DNA from: a virus
IMG/VR virus record: IMGVR_UViG_3300023184_000030
Span: 108,850-172,849 of that record
DNA length: 64,000 nucleotides
Direction: 5' to 3' (one strand)
Shown here: piece after piece, positions 50,639 through 59,458 of the stretch
How the letters are laid out: each line of letters begins with the position of its first letter
Numbering within the stretch: position 1 is the first letter of the stretch
The notes under the pieces: generated by a model
Databases searched by the model: none
Seen by the model: the letters and a program-made list of their open reading frames with translations, nothing else
What the model was told of the DNA's origin: nothing
Position numbers and translations under genes: made by a program

Positions 50639-52480
50639 TTAGAGCAATTTATTGAAATCTCCATAGCTTCTTCCATCTTTAGTGGAAGGACCTCTATTTC
50701 CGTATCCGTATTCATCGTTTTCCGTTGATATACCAGCTTCAAGCTTTAGTGTTATTAATTGTTTATATTCATTGTCGAGTTCATCAAACACATCGCCAAC
50801 CATCTGATTAAAATCGTACCCATCAAAAAGACCCGGCAAATTCACCAAAGTCATTGCTACGTCATCGTGTCCAGTTTGGCTAGAATATGTTCCTCTGTTA
50901 TTAAGTCCGAATGTAAATAGTTCAGGGATTGTCCATTTCTTATCATTTACTAAGATTTTTCCCTCCCTTATTAAGCTTCTTAGAAGTTCGCAGTACTTCA
51001 TCTTATTCTTTTCGTTGTACTTAATACCTGGTTTTAAAATCCTTGCAGATTCAGAATGCTTTGTGAATAAGAACATCTCATCGTAATAATCATCATCAGT
51101 CATTAATTTTTCATAAAGTAATTCACCTTTGAAGTTCATTTCAATAGCTAGCTTAACTCTATCCACGCTAACAACCTTTATCAATCCTCTTAATAACTTA
51201 ACAAGTTCTTCAAGCTTTATCTCATTATCTCTAAAAACCCCAACCTGTACAAGACCAAAGAAATCTGATTCATCCTCAAATTCCACAATTGATTCTATAA
51301 CCTTTTTAGGTAAGGGGGTAACCTTAAATATATTAACGACAGTAAAGTCACCTTTTATTCCTGCGCTTATATCAACGGAAAAAACGAACTTCTTCCCTGG
51401 GGAATTCGCGTTATCTAAGTTAAATTTAGGATGCCACAGAAGTTTTTCGTAATTAAGACTTTCCTCATAATGTAAGCAATCTATCTCCCTCCATTCATAT
51501 TCAACCTCATTAGACTTAATCTTTTTAAGCTCATTTGAGCCTAAAAGTAGGGATGATGAGCTTAGAAATTGGTTACCGTATTCCTGGTTAAATAGCTCCT
51601 CGCTTCCAAGGTTACCTATTTCTTTTTGTTTCCAAGCTTCATCTCTTCCGGGAACTTGCCACCAATCAACCCTTATTGGATTGAAACTATTTTCTCCAGT
51701 GAGAGCGCCCTGGTAAATCTCATAGAATTTATTCATTCCATTCGGAGTGGATGTTATGATTATTCTAGACACCTTTGATGACGATACCGTTGGATATGTC
51801 GATCTAAAGAATGCTTCAATAAAGTTAGCATTAATGTGAGCAAACTCATCCATATAAAGAAAGTGAATTGTAAAACCAATACCTGATGTTTTAGTTGTAG
51901 TCTTAGCTAGAATTCTACATCCATTATCAAATCTCATTGACATCACGTTATTAACTATCATTCCTGGCTTAAGAAAGAAAGGAAGACCTTTTATGATTGC
52001 TTTAATCTTGTCCATTAGCTCTTCCGCGGTATCTCCAACGTTGGCTAGAATCATAGCATTTTTATCGTGATTGAATAGAAGATACCAAACAAGAATTACT
52101 GAAGATGTTATAGATTTACCAACCTGTCTCGGTGCTAGAAATATATTAAATCTATTTGCCTGGTATTCTCTAAGTACAGAACTTTGATAATCTCTAAGCT
52201 TGATATAATTTAATCCCTCATCTGTCATTACTTGGCAGTATTTAGAGAAATATGTAACATCCTCTGCACATTTTCTCATCTCGAGGATCTCTTCGTTAGT
52301 ATACTCCCAAAGTAGATTTGGTTTTTTCAGATCAGGATTTCCGTCATGAAATGGGTTATCCACTTCTTTGTAATCTAATCCCTCTTCATCGATTTTTCTA
52401 AGAAGTTCGTTTACCCTTTCTGTGCTCCAATAGCTACTTTCTGATTGGACTTCCTCTTTTTGTACTGCTTCTGAAAACAT
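50639..52480 (-). CDS. 17: terminase large subunit, gp17-like
   Basis: A 613-residue packaging motor (T4 gp17 is 610). ATPase domain: Walker A LAPRQVGKSITSS (115-127), Walker B HFLYMDEFAHINANF (206-220) with the catalytic Glu212, and coupling motif RIIITSTPNGMNKFY. Nuclease domain: KFVFSVDISAGIKGDFTVVN with the first metal Asp, VKLAIEMNFKGELLYEKLM for the second acid, and HDDVAMTLVNL near the C-terminus for the third. It cleaves concatemers and pumps DNA into the prohead through the portal. One base separates it from the gp16-type gene upstream, as in the T4 16-17 pair. Confidence 0.97.
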   Translation of the reverse strand: MFSEAVQKEEVQSESSYWSTERVNELLRKIDEEGLDYKEVDNPFHDGNPDLKKPNLLWEYTNEEILEMRKCAEDVTYFSKYCQVMTDEGLNYIKLRDYQSSVLREYQANRFNIFLAPRQVGKSITSSVILVWYLLFNHDKNAMILANVGDTAEELMDKIKAIIKGLPFFLKPGMIVNNVMSMRFDNGCRILAKTTTKTSGIGFTIHFLYMDEFAHINANFIEAFFRSTYPTVSSSKVSRIIITSTPNGMNKFYEIYQGALTGENSFNPIRVDWWQVPGRDEAWKQKEIGNLGSEELFNQEYGNQFLSSSSLLLGSNELKKIKSNEVEYEWREIDCLHYEESLNYEKLLWHPKFNLDNANSPGKKFVFSVDISAGIKGDFTVVNIFKVTPLPKKVIESIVEFEDESDFFGLVQVGVFRDNEIKLEELVKLLRGLIKVVSVDRVKLAIEMNFKGELLYEKLMTDDDYYDEMFLFTKHSESARILKPGIKYNEKNKMKYCELLRSLIREGKILVNDKKWTIPELFTFGLNNRGTYSSQTGHDDVAMTLVNLPGLFDGYDFNQMVGDVFDELDNEYKQLITLKLEAGISTENDEYGYGNRGPSTKDGRSYGDFNKLL

Positions 52481-52481
52481 A

Positions 52482-53261
52482 TTATTCTATTATATCGTCC
52501 TCGATAATGAAGTCGCTTTGATCTTCCTCATCGTCTTGTGGACGGAATTTATCATCAATCAATTTTTTCTCTCTCGCATTAACAACAGAGTTGGGATCAA
52601 GTTCTATAGGTTTAACATCAATAACCTCGTTTCCTAATATATCTCTAAGACCCTCCATTATACCTCTTGTTCCTCTAGATCTTATACCAGCTCCATCTGT
52701 ATTAGAGGGATAGAAAGTATTGGTCTCACCAGTCTCGCTCTGATCCATAACTACCCCACCTGAATGTTTCTTCACTTCAAGTTCAGTATTTACCCTTTTA
52801 TAGCTCTGCTCCATTTTTTCAAGATAAGCCTGATAATCCTTGGGCATTTGCATTATTTGAGATTGAAGCTGAGCAAGCACCTCAAAAATTCTAGGATGCA
52901 TGTTTCCTAAATCTATCTCTTCAAGAAGTTTAGTGATTGCATGTTGAGCAGATTTCATCTGAAACATCATTGATGAAACATTCATCGCGTCAACCTTTTT
53001 CTTAAGATCAAGGAATTCCACGTGCCCGTGAGCTCCCGGGTCGACATAGAATTTTGCTACAGAATCCATTAATGATCTAGCCTCAGTCAAAGCACTGAGC
53101 TTCTCATCAGCAAAATTCATCAGTTCTGATGTTTTAAGTCTAGGAAGGTCGTCTGAATCTAAAGAAATAGAATCTAAGGCTTCTTCCATTATTATGGCAT
53201 CAAGATTCTCTTTTATTTTTTCCTGTATTACCTTCTCTGGTTTAGGTTTTCTTCTTGGCAT
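52482..53261 (-). CDS. 16: terminase small subunit, gp16-like
   Basis: A 259-residue protein immediately upstream of gp17. The middle region (about 75-165) is helical: HVEFLDLKKKVDAMNVSSMM, then HPRIFEVLAQLQSQIMQMPK and YQAYLEKMEQSYKRVN. This is the same helix pattern as the T4-type gp16 oligomerisation domain, which forms rings that stimulate gp17. The first 40 residues are basic then acidic (MPRRKPKPEKVIQEKIKENL), and the C-terminus is very acidic (RPQDDEEDQSDFIIEDD). T4 gp16 is 164 residues, so both ends are extended. Position and helix pattern carry the call. Confidence 0.8.
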   Translation of the reverse strand: MPRRKPKPEKVIQEKIKENLDAIIMEEALDSISLDSDDLPRLKTSELMNFADEKLSALTEARSLMDSVAKFYVDPGAHGHVEFLDLKKKVDAMNVSSMMFQMKSAQHAITKLLEEIDLGNMHPRIFEVLAQLQSQIMQMPKDYQAYLEKMEQSYKRVNTELEVKKHSGGVVMDQSETGETNTFYPSNTDGAGIRSRGTRGIMEGLRDILGNEVIDVKPIELDPNSVVNAREKKLIDDKFRPQDDEEDQSDFIIEDDIIE

Positions 53262-53264
53262 ATT

Positions 53265-55754
53265 TTATCTGTTTCTAGCGAACTTAGGTATGTTCAGCAC
53301 TGGTTTAGCGTTATCAATTATGTGTGCTAGCTGCGAATCCCTTACTATGTTTTGATTTAAAACAGTGGATTGGGTATCAACATCTATCATATTTTTAAAT
53401 AGTCTTATATTACTTAGATATATCGGACCTGTGAATATTTTATAAGCATTCGTCTCTGTTCCATAAAATGGGCTTGCTTTATCTGTGATAATATTGGACG
53501 GAGCAGCAAATAGTATAGGTTCAGTAAACATTCTAACTTCCTCGTGTAGCTTTTGTAATTTACTAGATTGCTCGTTCGGATTGACAGGGTCATACGTCAT
53601 TCCCCATATATTAGCAGCTATCTGTTTATAGGTATTTGAAATATTAACAACTACGCCATACCATTCACCATATTCTGGTGTAAATTGTAAAGGCGAATTT
53701 ATAATCGTACTATTGAGTCTGATGACCAAACTTCCCTGTCCTAAGAAAGGATTAGTATTTTCGTCCATTACACCGGAGTGTATTAGGTCTACTCTCATAC
53801 CTTTCATATCAGAATTCTCGTCTAAATAAAGACCACTTATTAAGTTTCTACTTTGTGCTTTTTGTACTTTCCAAATTATAGTTCCTTGAGAGAAAGTGGT
53901 TGAGTTGTTTTTTACCGTGAATCTATATTCATCAATAACAGATAAAACTTCATATCCTCCCGAGTGTAATTTATCAGCCTTTATTGCAACATAACCTTCC
54001 GGATTTGAAGCATACGATTCCCATTTTTCTAATCTATGCCTATTTGGATAAGTGCTTAAATATAAATAATCTGAATCTGAGTTCTCAAGGGTTGCATTTA
54101 ATATGGGATAACCTCTTTTAGTCATCTTGGTATTATCGTAGAAATCTCTTAAAGTAAACCAGCATGTGTATGCTAATTCCTCGTTATCTCTTAATACAGG
54201 TAATGCTTTATATCTAACAGCATTCTTATATCTGGTAGGGTCAAATACGAATTCTGAGGTATCAGCAAAAGCTTCGCTTAGATCATAATAGTTATTTAAT
54301 ACTATTGTCCAGTTATTATTAAGATCATATTCAATTATCGGAAGTTCTTTATAGACATAAGATCTAATAGGATCTTGAGACATCTGGGTTATTGTCGTAG
54401 CGTACTGTTGTGGCTTAGAAGACTTTAATTCCTCCGCCTTAACTTCCTCACCAAATAACTCCTGAGTAGTAACCGCTATTCCTTCTAATTCCTCTTTGTA
54501 AGCAGGATCTTGAAAATATGTATTACTTCTAGGACTATATTTCTGTAGTTCTATTTTAAAATAAACTGGGGCATTCATGAAATCTCTAAATAAATAAGTT
54601 GAGTTTATTTCATAAATACGATTTGTAATAGGGAAGTAAAGTATATCTCTTTTCCTAGGTTGAGAACCTTTACCAAATATGCTTTCAAAATATTTTCTAT
54701 CTATTTGGATCTCAAAAGGATTTTCGAACTGAAGTCCAAAAGGATCGTAATTTATTTTATTATCAGGGAATTGATTTTGAGGAACTAGTATCTTAACACA
54801 TTTCTCATCAACGACATTAAAAAGAGTGTATTCTCTAAGTATAACATCCTTACCTCTACCCTGTGGCTGAACAGAATAGTAATTTGCTTCCAATCCAAAA
54901 ACTTTATTAACCATTTGGCTTAAATCCTGATAGAGATTTAAAGCTTTATTTACTGCATAAGGATTAAATGTGAAATTACAATCACTGAATATAACAGGCC
55001 TAGTGGAAACCTCATTAGAACATATTAGTGCAGGTTTTGATATAACTTTCTCTGGTGTAGGAGCATAGTCCAGATCAAGTTCAAATTGAACTATCACTAT
55101 ACTAGGATCTATTGGTTCATCAGTGTTATAGATTATTGTACCATCATCATTAATAAGGACGGAGGTGAATCTGAATTCAGGGTAGAATTTATTATTAGGG
55201 TCTAATATTATTTCAGAAAGATCCGAGAATTCGTTTGTTAATCCTCCTAATGCTGTTCCAACATTTGTCCAAAGTGACCAAGTTTTACCGTCTATACTGT
55301 ATCTGAAGTCAATAGCAATATCATCAGCATCTACTCTAGATCCTGTATTATTACTGTTTCCAGCATCAATTATCCAACCCTTAAATTTAGTAACATATGT
55401 AAATGGGTTATCCCACGATAGAATCCTGTAATTACCTATATACGTGAAGTTTAAGGCACTATCTAGCTGTTCTATTCTGGTATTATAATAATCAATGCTA
55501 GCGCAAGGCTTGTAGTAAGTTTTGCCATCTATTACAACTGTGTGATATCCATCACATCCTATTTGTAATGCTCTAGCTTTTGCAGATTCTATGGTAGCAA
55601 AAAGATTATCTACCGAGGATTTTTTAATCTTATCGGTGTTCTGCAATCCATCATGATATTTGTATCTTATATCGGTAAGGTCATACTGCTCCCCGCTTCC
55701 GTTATAAACCGGTGTTCCTTTCTTAGGAAACTTGTCCTCTGGGTTAAAACTCAT
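53265..55754 (-). CDS. large virion structural protein, neck-region position, 829 aa
   Basis: A beta-rich protein with no certain family. Residues about 120-175 look like a discoidin/jelly-roll type module (WDNPFTYVTKFKGWIIDAGN, FRYSIDGKTWSLWTNVG). Around 365-400, RKRDILYFPITNRIYEINST resembles the GD.I.fP....F.I..V pattern of gp14-type neck proteins. A C-terminal part (about 640-760) with GLYLDENSDMKGMRVDLIHS and WYGVVVNISNTYKQIAANIW may be a lectin-like sandwich. In T4, genes 13, 14 and 15 precede 16 and 17, so the position suits a neck or collar protein, here fused with carbohydrate-binding-like modules. It is first in the terminase unit (promoter 55777). Confidence 0.55.
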   Translation of the reverse strand: MSFNPEDKFPKKGTPVYNGSGEQYDLTDIRYKYHDGLQNTDKIKKSSVDNLFATIESAKARALQIGCDGYHTVVIDGKTYYKPCASIDYYNTRIEQLDSALNFTYIGNYRILSWDNPFTYVTKFKGWIIDAGNSNNTGSRVDADDIAIDFRYSIDGKTWSLWTNVGTALGGLTNEFSDLSEIILDPNNKFYPEFRFTSVLINDDGTIIYNTDEPIDPSIVIVQFELDLDYAPTPEKVISKPALICSNEVSTRPVIFSDCNFTFNPYAVNKALNLYQDLSQMVNKVFGLEANYYSVQPQGRGKDVILREYTLFNVVDEKCVKILVPQNQFPDNKINYDPFGLQFENPFEIQIDRKYFESIFGKGSQPRKRDILYFPITNRIYEINSTYLFRDFMNAPVYFKIELQKYSPRSNTYFQDPAYKEELEGIAVTTQELFGEEVKAEELKSSKPQQYATTITQMSQDPIRSYVYKELPIIEYDLNNNWTIVLNNYYDLSEAFADTSEFVFDPTRYKNAVRYKALPVLRDNEELAYTCWFTLRDFYDNTKMTKRGYPILNATLENSDSDYLYLSTYPNRHRLEKWESYASNPEGYVAIKADKLHSGGYEVLSVIDEYRFTVKNNSTTFSQGTIIWKVQKAQSRNLISGLYLDENSDMKGMRVDLIHSGVMDENTNPFLGQGSLVIRLNSTIINSPLQFTPEYGEWYGVVVNISNTYKQIAANIWGMTYDPVNPNEQSSKLQKLHEEVRMFTEPILFAAPSNIITDKASPFYGTETNAYKIFTGPIYLSNIRLFKNMIDVDTQSTVLNQNIVRDSQLAHIIDNAKPVLNIPKFARNR

Positions 55755-55776
55755 TATTTAGTAGATATCTTTTCTT

Positions 55777-55784
55777 TATATATC
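55777..55784 (-). promoter_or_regulatory. late promoter element GATATATA
   Basis: The minus strand reads AGTGGATATATAAAGAAAAG, 23-30 nt upstream of the ATG at 55754, the first gene of the terminase unit. Confidence 0.6.
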
Positions 55785-55806
55785 CACTTAAATAAATAAG
55801 AGAAGC

Positions 55807-56988
55807 TTAGACTTCTTTAGAAGCCCATTCGATAACTGATTGAAATACACGTTCTGGCGTTATTGATTTGGTACATTCAAAATGTCTATCTGTATCCTTG
55901 TGCTCCGGACACCACCACCAATCGCCTTTATCGAACTTATGCTCAACTTTATTGAAGCAGCCATGACAAACATCTTTGTTTATTATACGAAGAGTTTTAT
56001 CAGAAAATTCGCAAAATGGCTGGCTAAAACCTGATATCATAACAACAGGAACGTCCAGTCCCCAAGATAGCCAAGAAAGGCCAGAGCTAACTCCGACAAA
56101 GAATTCGCAATTAATTATATCGCTCATTGTGTCTTCTATCGGTCTATCTCCAGTTCTATCAATCACATTTGAAAAATGATTTCCCTGCTTATGAATTATA
56201 ACAACTTCATATCCTATATTTTTAAATAGATCGATAAGCTGTTGCCACCCACCAGGATAGTTCCAATGCTTTGCAGCAGCAGTAGATTCTGTTCCTATAC
56301 AGATGTATTTTTTATCGGATGGTTTTTCCTTTATTGTTTTCTTTAATCTCGGTCTGATCTCACCTACGTACTCAAGGCCTAACATATCCGATGCAACTTT
56401 CTGAAGTGGACATAATCTAGGATCAACTTTATGGTAATTGATATCCGTTTCCTGATACCAGCCAATACCTAATAAGACGTCAATATTATCTTCTCTGTAT
56501 CCTGGATGTTTGAATTTGAGAACATCGTACTGTCCTTCGAATAAATGATTCCAAAAAGTGGTAATGGTTATATCTGAACAGTTATGAACTTCAGCAAATC
56601 TATTAACATAAGGTACCCAAGCTAAGGTGTCTCCGAGAGAACTGCTTTCTAAAGCAATTATTACTTTACCTGATCTTATCTTTTTAAGCAGATTAAATTC
56701 ATGAACCTGATCACCGTTCTTGTCATAAACGAATATAGTTATATCATCGATCCATCTTCGGTATGCGTAGCAGAAATGCCCAGTGATTATCTGACTAGAA
56801 AATATAACAGAACCTGTTGCATCTTTTATATGTACTGTATATGGTTCAAGATTAAAATCACCAAAGTCTATCGTTACTTTAGGTGATTGATCAAACTGTG
56901 TCCTTATCTTTACCTTATGCTTGAATATAGGGTAATCTGACTTTTTTATGTCATCATAGATAGCTATTGATTCCTTGTGTATCTGCAT
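55807..56988 (-). CDS. TibC/BAHT-like heptosyltransferase with four-cysteine metal finger
   Basis: A 393-residue GT-B glycosyltransferase. After an N-terminal beta-rich domain (about 1-105), the GT-B part begins VIIALESSSLGDTLAWVPYV, with IGWYQETDINYHKVDPRLCP and a nucleotide-sugar site region CIGTESTAAAKHWNYPGGWQ, then FFVGVSSGLSWLSWGL. Near the C-terminus four Cys (341, 344, 360, 372) lie in VCHGCFNKVEHKFDKGDWWW-C and HFEC, the arrangement of the iron finger of TibC/Aah autotransporter heptosyltransferases. Those enzymes add heptose to Ser of bacterial adhesins. In a phage late operon beside fibre genes, a virion protein is a likelier target (inference). Confidence 0.82.
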   Translation of the reverse strand: MQIHKESIAIYDDIKKSDYPIFKHKVKIRTQFDQSPKVTIDFGDFNLEPYTVHIKDATGSVIFSSQIITGHFCYAYRRWIDDITIFVYDKNGDQVHEFNLLKKIRSGKVIIALESSSLGDTLAWVPYVNRFAEVHNCSDITITTFWNHLFEGQYDVLKFKHPGYREDNIDVLLGIGWYQETDINYHKVDPRLCPLQKVASDMLGLEYVGEIRPRLKKTIKEKPSDKKYICIGTESTAAAKHWNYPGGWQQLIDLFKNIGYEVVIIHKQGNHFSNVIDRTGDRPIEDTMSDIINCEFFVGVSSGLSWLSWGLDVPVVMISGFSQPFCEFSDKTLRIINKDVCHGCFNKVEHKFDKGDWWWCPEHKDTDRHFECTKSITPERVFQSVIEWASKEV

Positions 56989-56991
56989 TAA

Positions 56992-57954
56992 TTATTTATT
57001 TTTTTTAATAAACCCGAGGATTTCTAAAATCTTATAAACATTCTTCGAATCATCATCGGTCATATAATGAGCATTCTCATTGTTATTATATGAATCCGAA
57101 TATGTTGGTAAATTTCTAAATAGTACTGGGGTCTTCCAGGAAAGGGATTCCTTTATACATAGTGGATTCAATTCTACAATTGAATTAAATACAAATAGAT
57201 CTGCAGCCTGATAGAATGTATCAACATCATTTCTTTCGCCCCAAATAGTACAATTTCCAGGTAATTCATCCATTAAGGGTTTCCAGTAGTCTTCAAAATT
57301 AGAAGCTTGATTCCCGATGAAGTGAAATTGGATAGGGAAATACTCAAGAAGTTTAGCGTACTTAATAAGTTCTCCCTGATTTTTACCAGAAGTAAATAAA
57401 CCAACATTTATAACATGCTTCTTTGAAGGATTAAGCCCAAGATAGACAAGAGAATTATTCTTGTCTGGTTTTTTATTTTCAATCGGATATTCTAGAAGTT
57501 CGCTGGGAATTCCTAGAATTTTAAATTTTTCGTCTATCCATTTAGAAACCATAACAAACTTATCTGGTTTATAAATTTTAATACTAGGATCAAATTGTGA
57601 ACTATGACAGCTTTCGCATATAACATAATCCCTTTCAGTTCGGTAAACGTTTCTTAGGACTTCCGTATCGACAAATGTTTCAGGGAGCTCCTCAAAGTGT
57701 ATCACATCGGGTTTTACGTTTTCTATTATTTCGATCAGCCTTTTCTTATTGTCACCAAGGGGTATAAATCTATCTCCAAGAATCGATATTACTTTATTTC
57801 TTTGGACAACATAGGCATCTCCATAGAAATTATACTCCACACAGTATATCTCAGCTGAATCATTTAATGACTCTATCTTCTTTAGCAGATACTGTGGGAG
57901 TCCTCCGGTGGAAAAATGGGGCGAAACATAAAGTATCTTCCTTCTATTTTCCAT
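56992..57954 (-). CDS. GT-B (GT4-like) glycosyltransferase
   Basis: A 320-residue protein. It starts MENRRKILYVSPHFSTGGLP then QYLLKKIESL, the usual opening of GT4 enzymes; PDVIHFEELPETF is the acceptor-side strand. The donor domain has HVINVGLFTSGKNQGELIKY and ends with AADLFVFNSIVELNPLCIKE, where the Glu-rich E-x7-E type motif (ELNPLCIKESLSW) binds the sugar nucleotide. It is second-last in the cassette, four bases from the TibC-like gene, so they are co-expressed. Sugar and acceptor are unknown. GT4 enzymes often act on a sugar already placed by another transferase. Confidence 0.85.
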   Translation of the reverse strand: MENRRKILYVSPHFSTGGLPQYLLKKIESLNDSAEIYCVEYNFYGDAYVVQRNKVISILGDRFIPLGDNKKRLIEIIENVKPDVIHFEELPETFVDTEVLRNVYRTERDYVICESCHSSQFDPSIKIYKPDKFVMVSKWIDEKFKILGIPSELLEYPIENKKPDKNNSLVYLGLNPSKKHVINVGLFTSGKNQGELIKYAKLLEYFPIQFHFIGNQASNFEDYWKPLMDELPGNCTIWGERNDVDTFYQAADLFVFNSIVELNPLCIKESLSWKTPVLFRNLPTYSDSYNNNENAHYMTDDDSKNVYKILEILGFIKKNK

Positions 57955-57962
57955 ATTAAGTA

Positions 57963-58238
57963 CTATGCTTCTTTTGTGAATATTCCGCTTTCGAAATCAA
58001 GTTTTCCGTGACCGAATTGATCAGTTACTTTTTTCTGTAAATCTGATTCTCTTAAAGAGATATCTTCTGCATAATCATAAAGAGATTTAATCTCAGATTC
58101 GATAATTTCTAAATCCTTTCTGTGAAATGCTGCTTCGATGTTAAGCCTTCCTACTCTAACAACGTTTGCTGTTAATTCATCTCTTAATTTTTGGATCTCC
58201 ATTAGGAGTTCTTCTGGTAATTTAATTTGTTCTGACAT
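57963..58238 (-). CDS. hypothetical coiled-coil protein in the glycosylation cassette, 91 aa
   Basis: A short helical protein: LPEELLMEIQKLRDELTANV then HRKDLEIIESEIKSLYDYAE and a C-terminal FGHGKLDFESGIFTKEA. Heptad pattern over about 60 residues. No family recognised. It sits inside the glycosyltransferase cassette with 9- and 14-base gaps, so it may be an accessory or simply carried along. Codon and base composition look like its neighbours. Confidence 0.6.
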   Translation of the reverse strand: MSEQIKLPEELLMEIQKLRDELTANVVRVGRLNIEAAFHRKDLEIIESEIKSLYDYAEDISLRESDLQKKVTDQFGHGKLDFESGIFTKEA

Positions 58239-58252
58239 ATTCTTTTTTTATT

Positions 58253-59458
58253 TTATAATGATGGTCCCTTGACCGATGTTAATATTTTAGTCTCAATAGG
58301 GGCATTTTGTTCTATATTTTCCTCTATTATTTTTGTTTTTATTAGGGCTTTCCCATGAAGTTGTCTTACGTAATCACCGGTGTCATAATATGCTGAATTA
58401 TATAAAAGAAAGCTTCTAAACGGAAATGGATTTTTTCTCTTTGGATTTAAGAGTCTTTCTGTACACTCCAGCATAGAATCATAATCCTCCACGCATTCAA
58501 ATGTTTCTGCCATCCACATGATGTGTTCATTTCTCTCATAGCAAAACTGCTCTGCATGGCGATAGTGATGTATTGACGATTCATAATCTCCAATAAATCT
58601 GTAAGCATATCCCATTAAGCAAAGTGCAAGATAGGACATCTCATTGGGGAGATGTCCGATTTTTTTATTTGCCCATCCGTTGTTTACATTCAAATATTGC
58701 TCAAAATAAAATATACATCTTCTCGCGTACTCGTCCGCGTGATCCTTCTTGAAAGGAAATTCTGAATAATTTCCATAGCAATCGGAATAGCTCTTGCCCA
58801 AATACCAAAGGTGATACATGTCATTAAGTATCTTACCGTTTGCAACCTGATCTATTTCAAGTTCCAAAGCATCCCTAAGAAATTTTGTAGGGGAGTTCCA
58901 CGTTTGCCCGTCATTAGTTATGATGTGTCTAAATGATCTAGGTAAATTTACTCTCTGAAACCCCTCGTTATCATTACCGTATCCTTGAAGCAATATAACT
59001 TCATGTCTTTTATCATGTTTGAAGCTCCATGGTAATTTAGAATTCCATAGCCATGTTCTAAAATATATGCTACCCCCAGAATCCGCAGTTATATTAAAAC
59101 TTTGGATATTTGTATTTTCTAATAATCTCCAATCGAAATCACTGTCAACTGCCAGCTGCTCATCAGCATCCATTCTAAGAATCCAGTCGCATCCGTGATC
59201 TGAACTCAAACATGTTTGAAGTGCATGATCTCTATTGAACCCCGGATATTCCCATTTGGTCTCATATAAGAATCCCGGGATTCCTTTTTCACCCATGAAT
59301 CCTCTTATCAGATCCTGTGTCCCGTCAGTTGATCCATTATCCTGTATAACCCAATAATCAACATACATGTAGCAAGATTCGAGCATTCTTAAAATGATCT
59401 TTGCCTCATTAGCAACCATAGCATTTAAGCATATCTTACTTCTCCCTTTCATATACAT
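58253..59458 (-). CDS. GT2 family glycosyltransferase with helical C-terminal domain
   Basis: A 401-residue protein. GT-A domain residues about 1-230: KICLNAMVANEAKIILRMLE, then WVIQDNGSTDGTQDLI (the D-x-G-S-T-D-G-T loop) and CDWILRMDADEQL, containing the metal-binding DAD. The C-terminal 150 residues are helical, TPR-like (YLALCLMGYAYRFIGDYESS, IHHYRHAEQFCYERNEHIMW), a layout also known in peptide S/O-glycosyltransferases such as SunS and in other protein-targeting GT2 enzymes. This favours a protein acceptor, which is inference. It overlaps the upstream GT2 gene by 23 bases. Confidence 0.87.
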   Translation of the reverse strand: MYMKGRSKICLNAMVANEAKIILRMLESCYMYVDYWVIQDNGSTDGTQDLIRGFMGEKGIPGFLYETKWEYPGFNRDHALQTCLSSDHGCDWILRMDADEQLAVDSDFDWRLLENTNIQSFNITADSGGSIYFRTWLWNSKLPWSFKHDKRHEVILLQGYGNDNEGFQRVNLPRSFRHIITNDGQTWNSPTKFLRDALELEIDQVANGKILNDMYHLWYLGKSYSDCYGNYSEFPFKKDHADEYARRCIFYFEQYLNVNNGWANKKIGHLPNEMSYLALCLMGYAYRFIGDYESSIHHYRHAEQFCYERNEHIMWMAETFECVEDYDSMLECTERLLNPKRKNPFPFRSFLLYNSAYYDTGDYVRQLHGKALIKTKIIEENIEQNAPIETKILTSVKGPSL

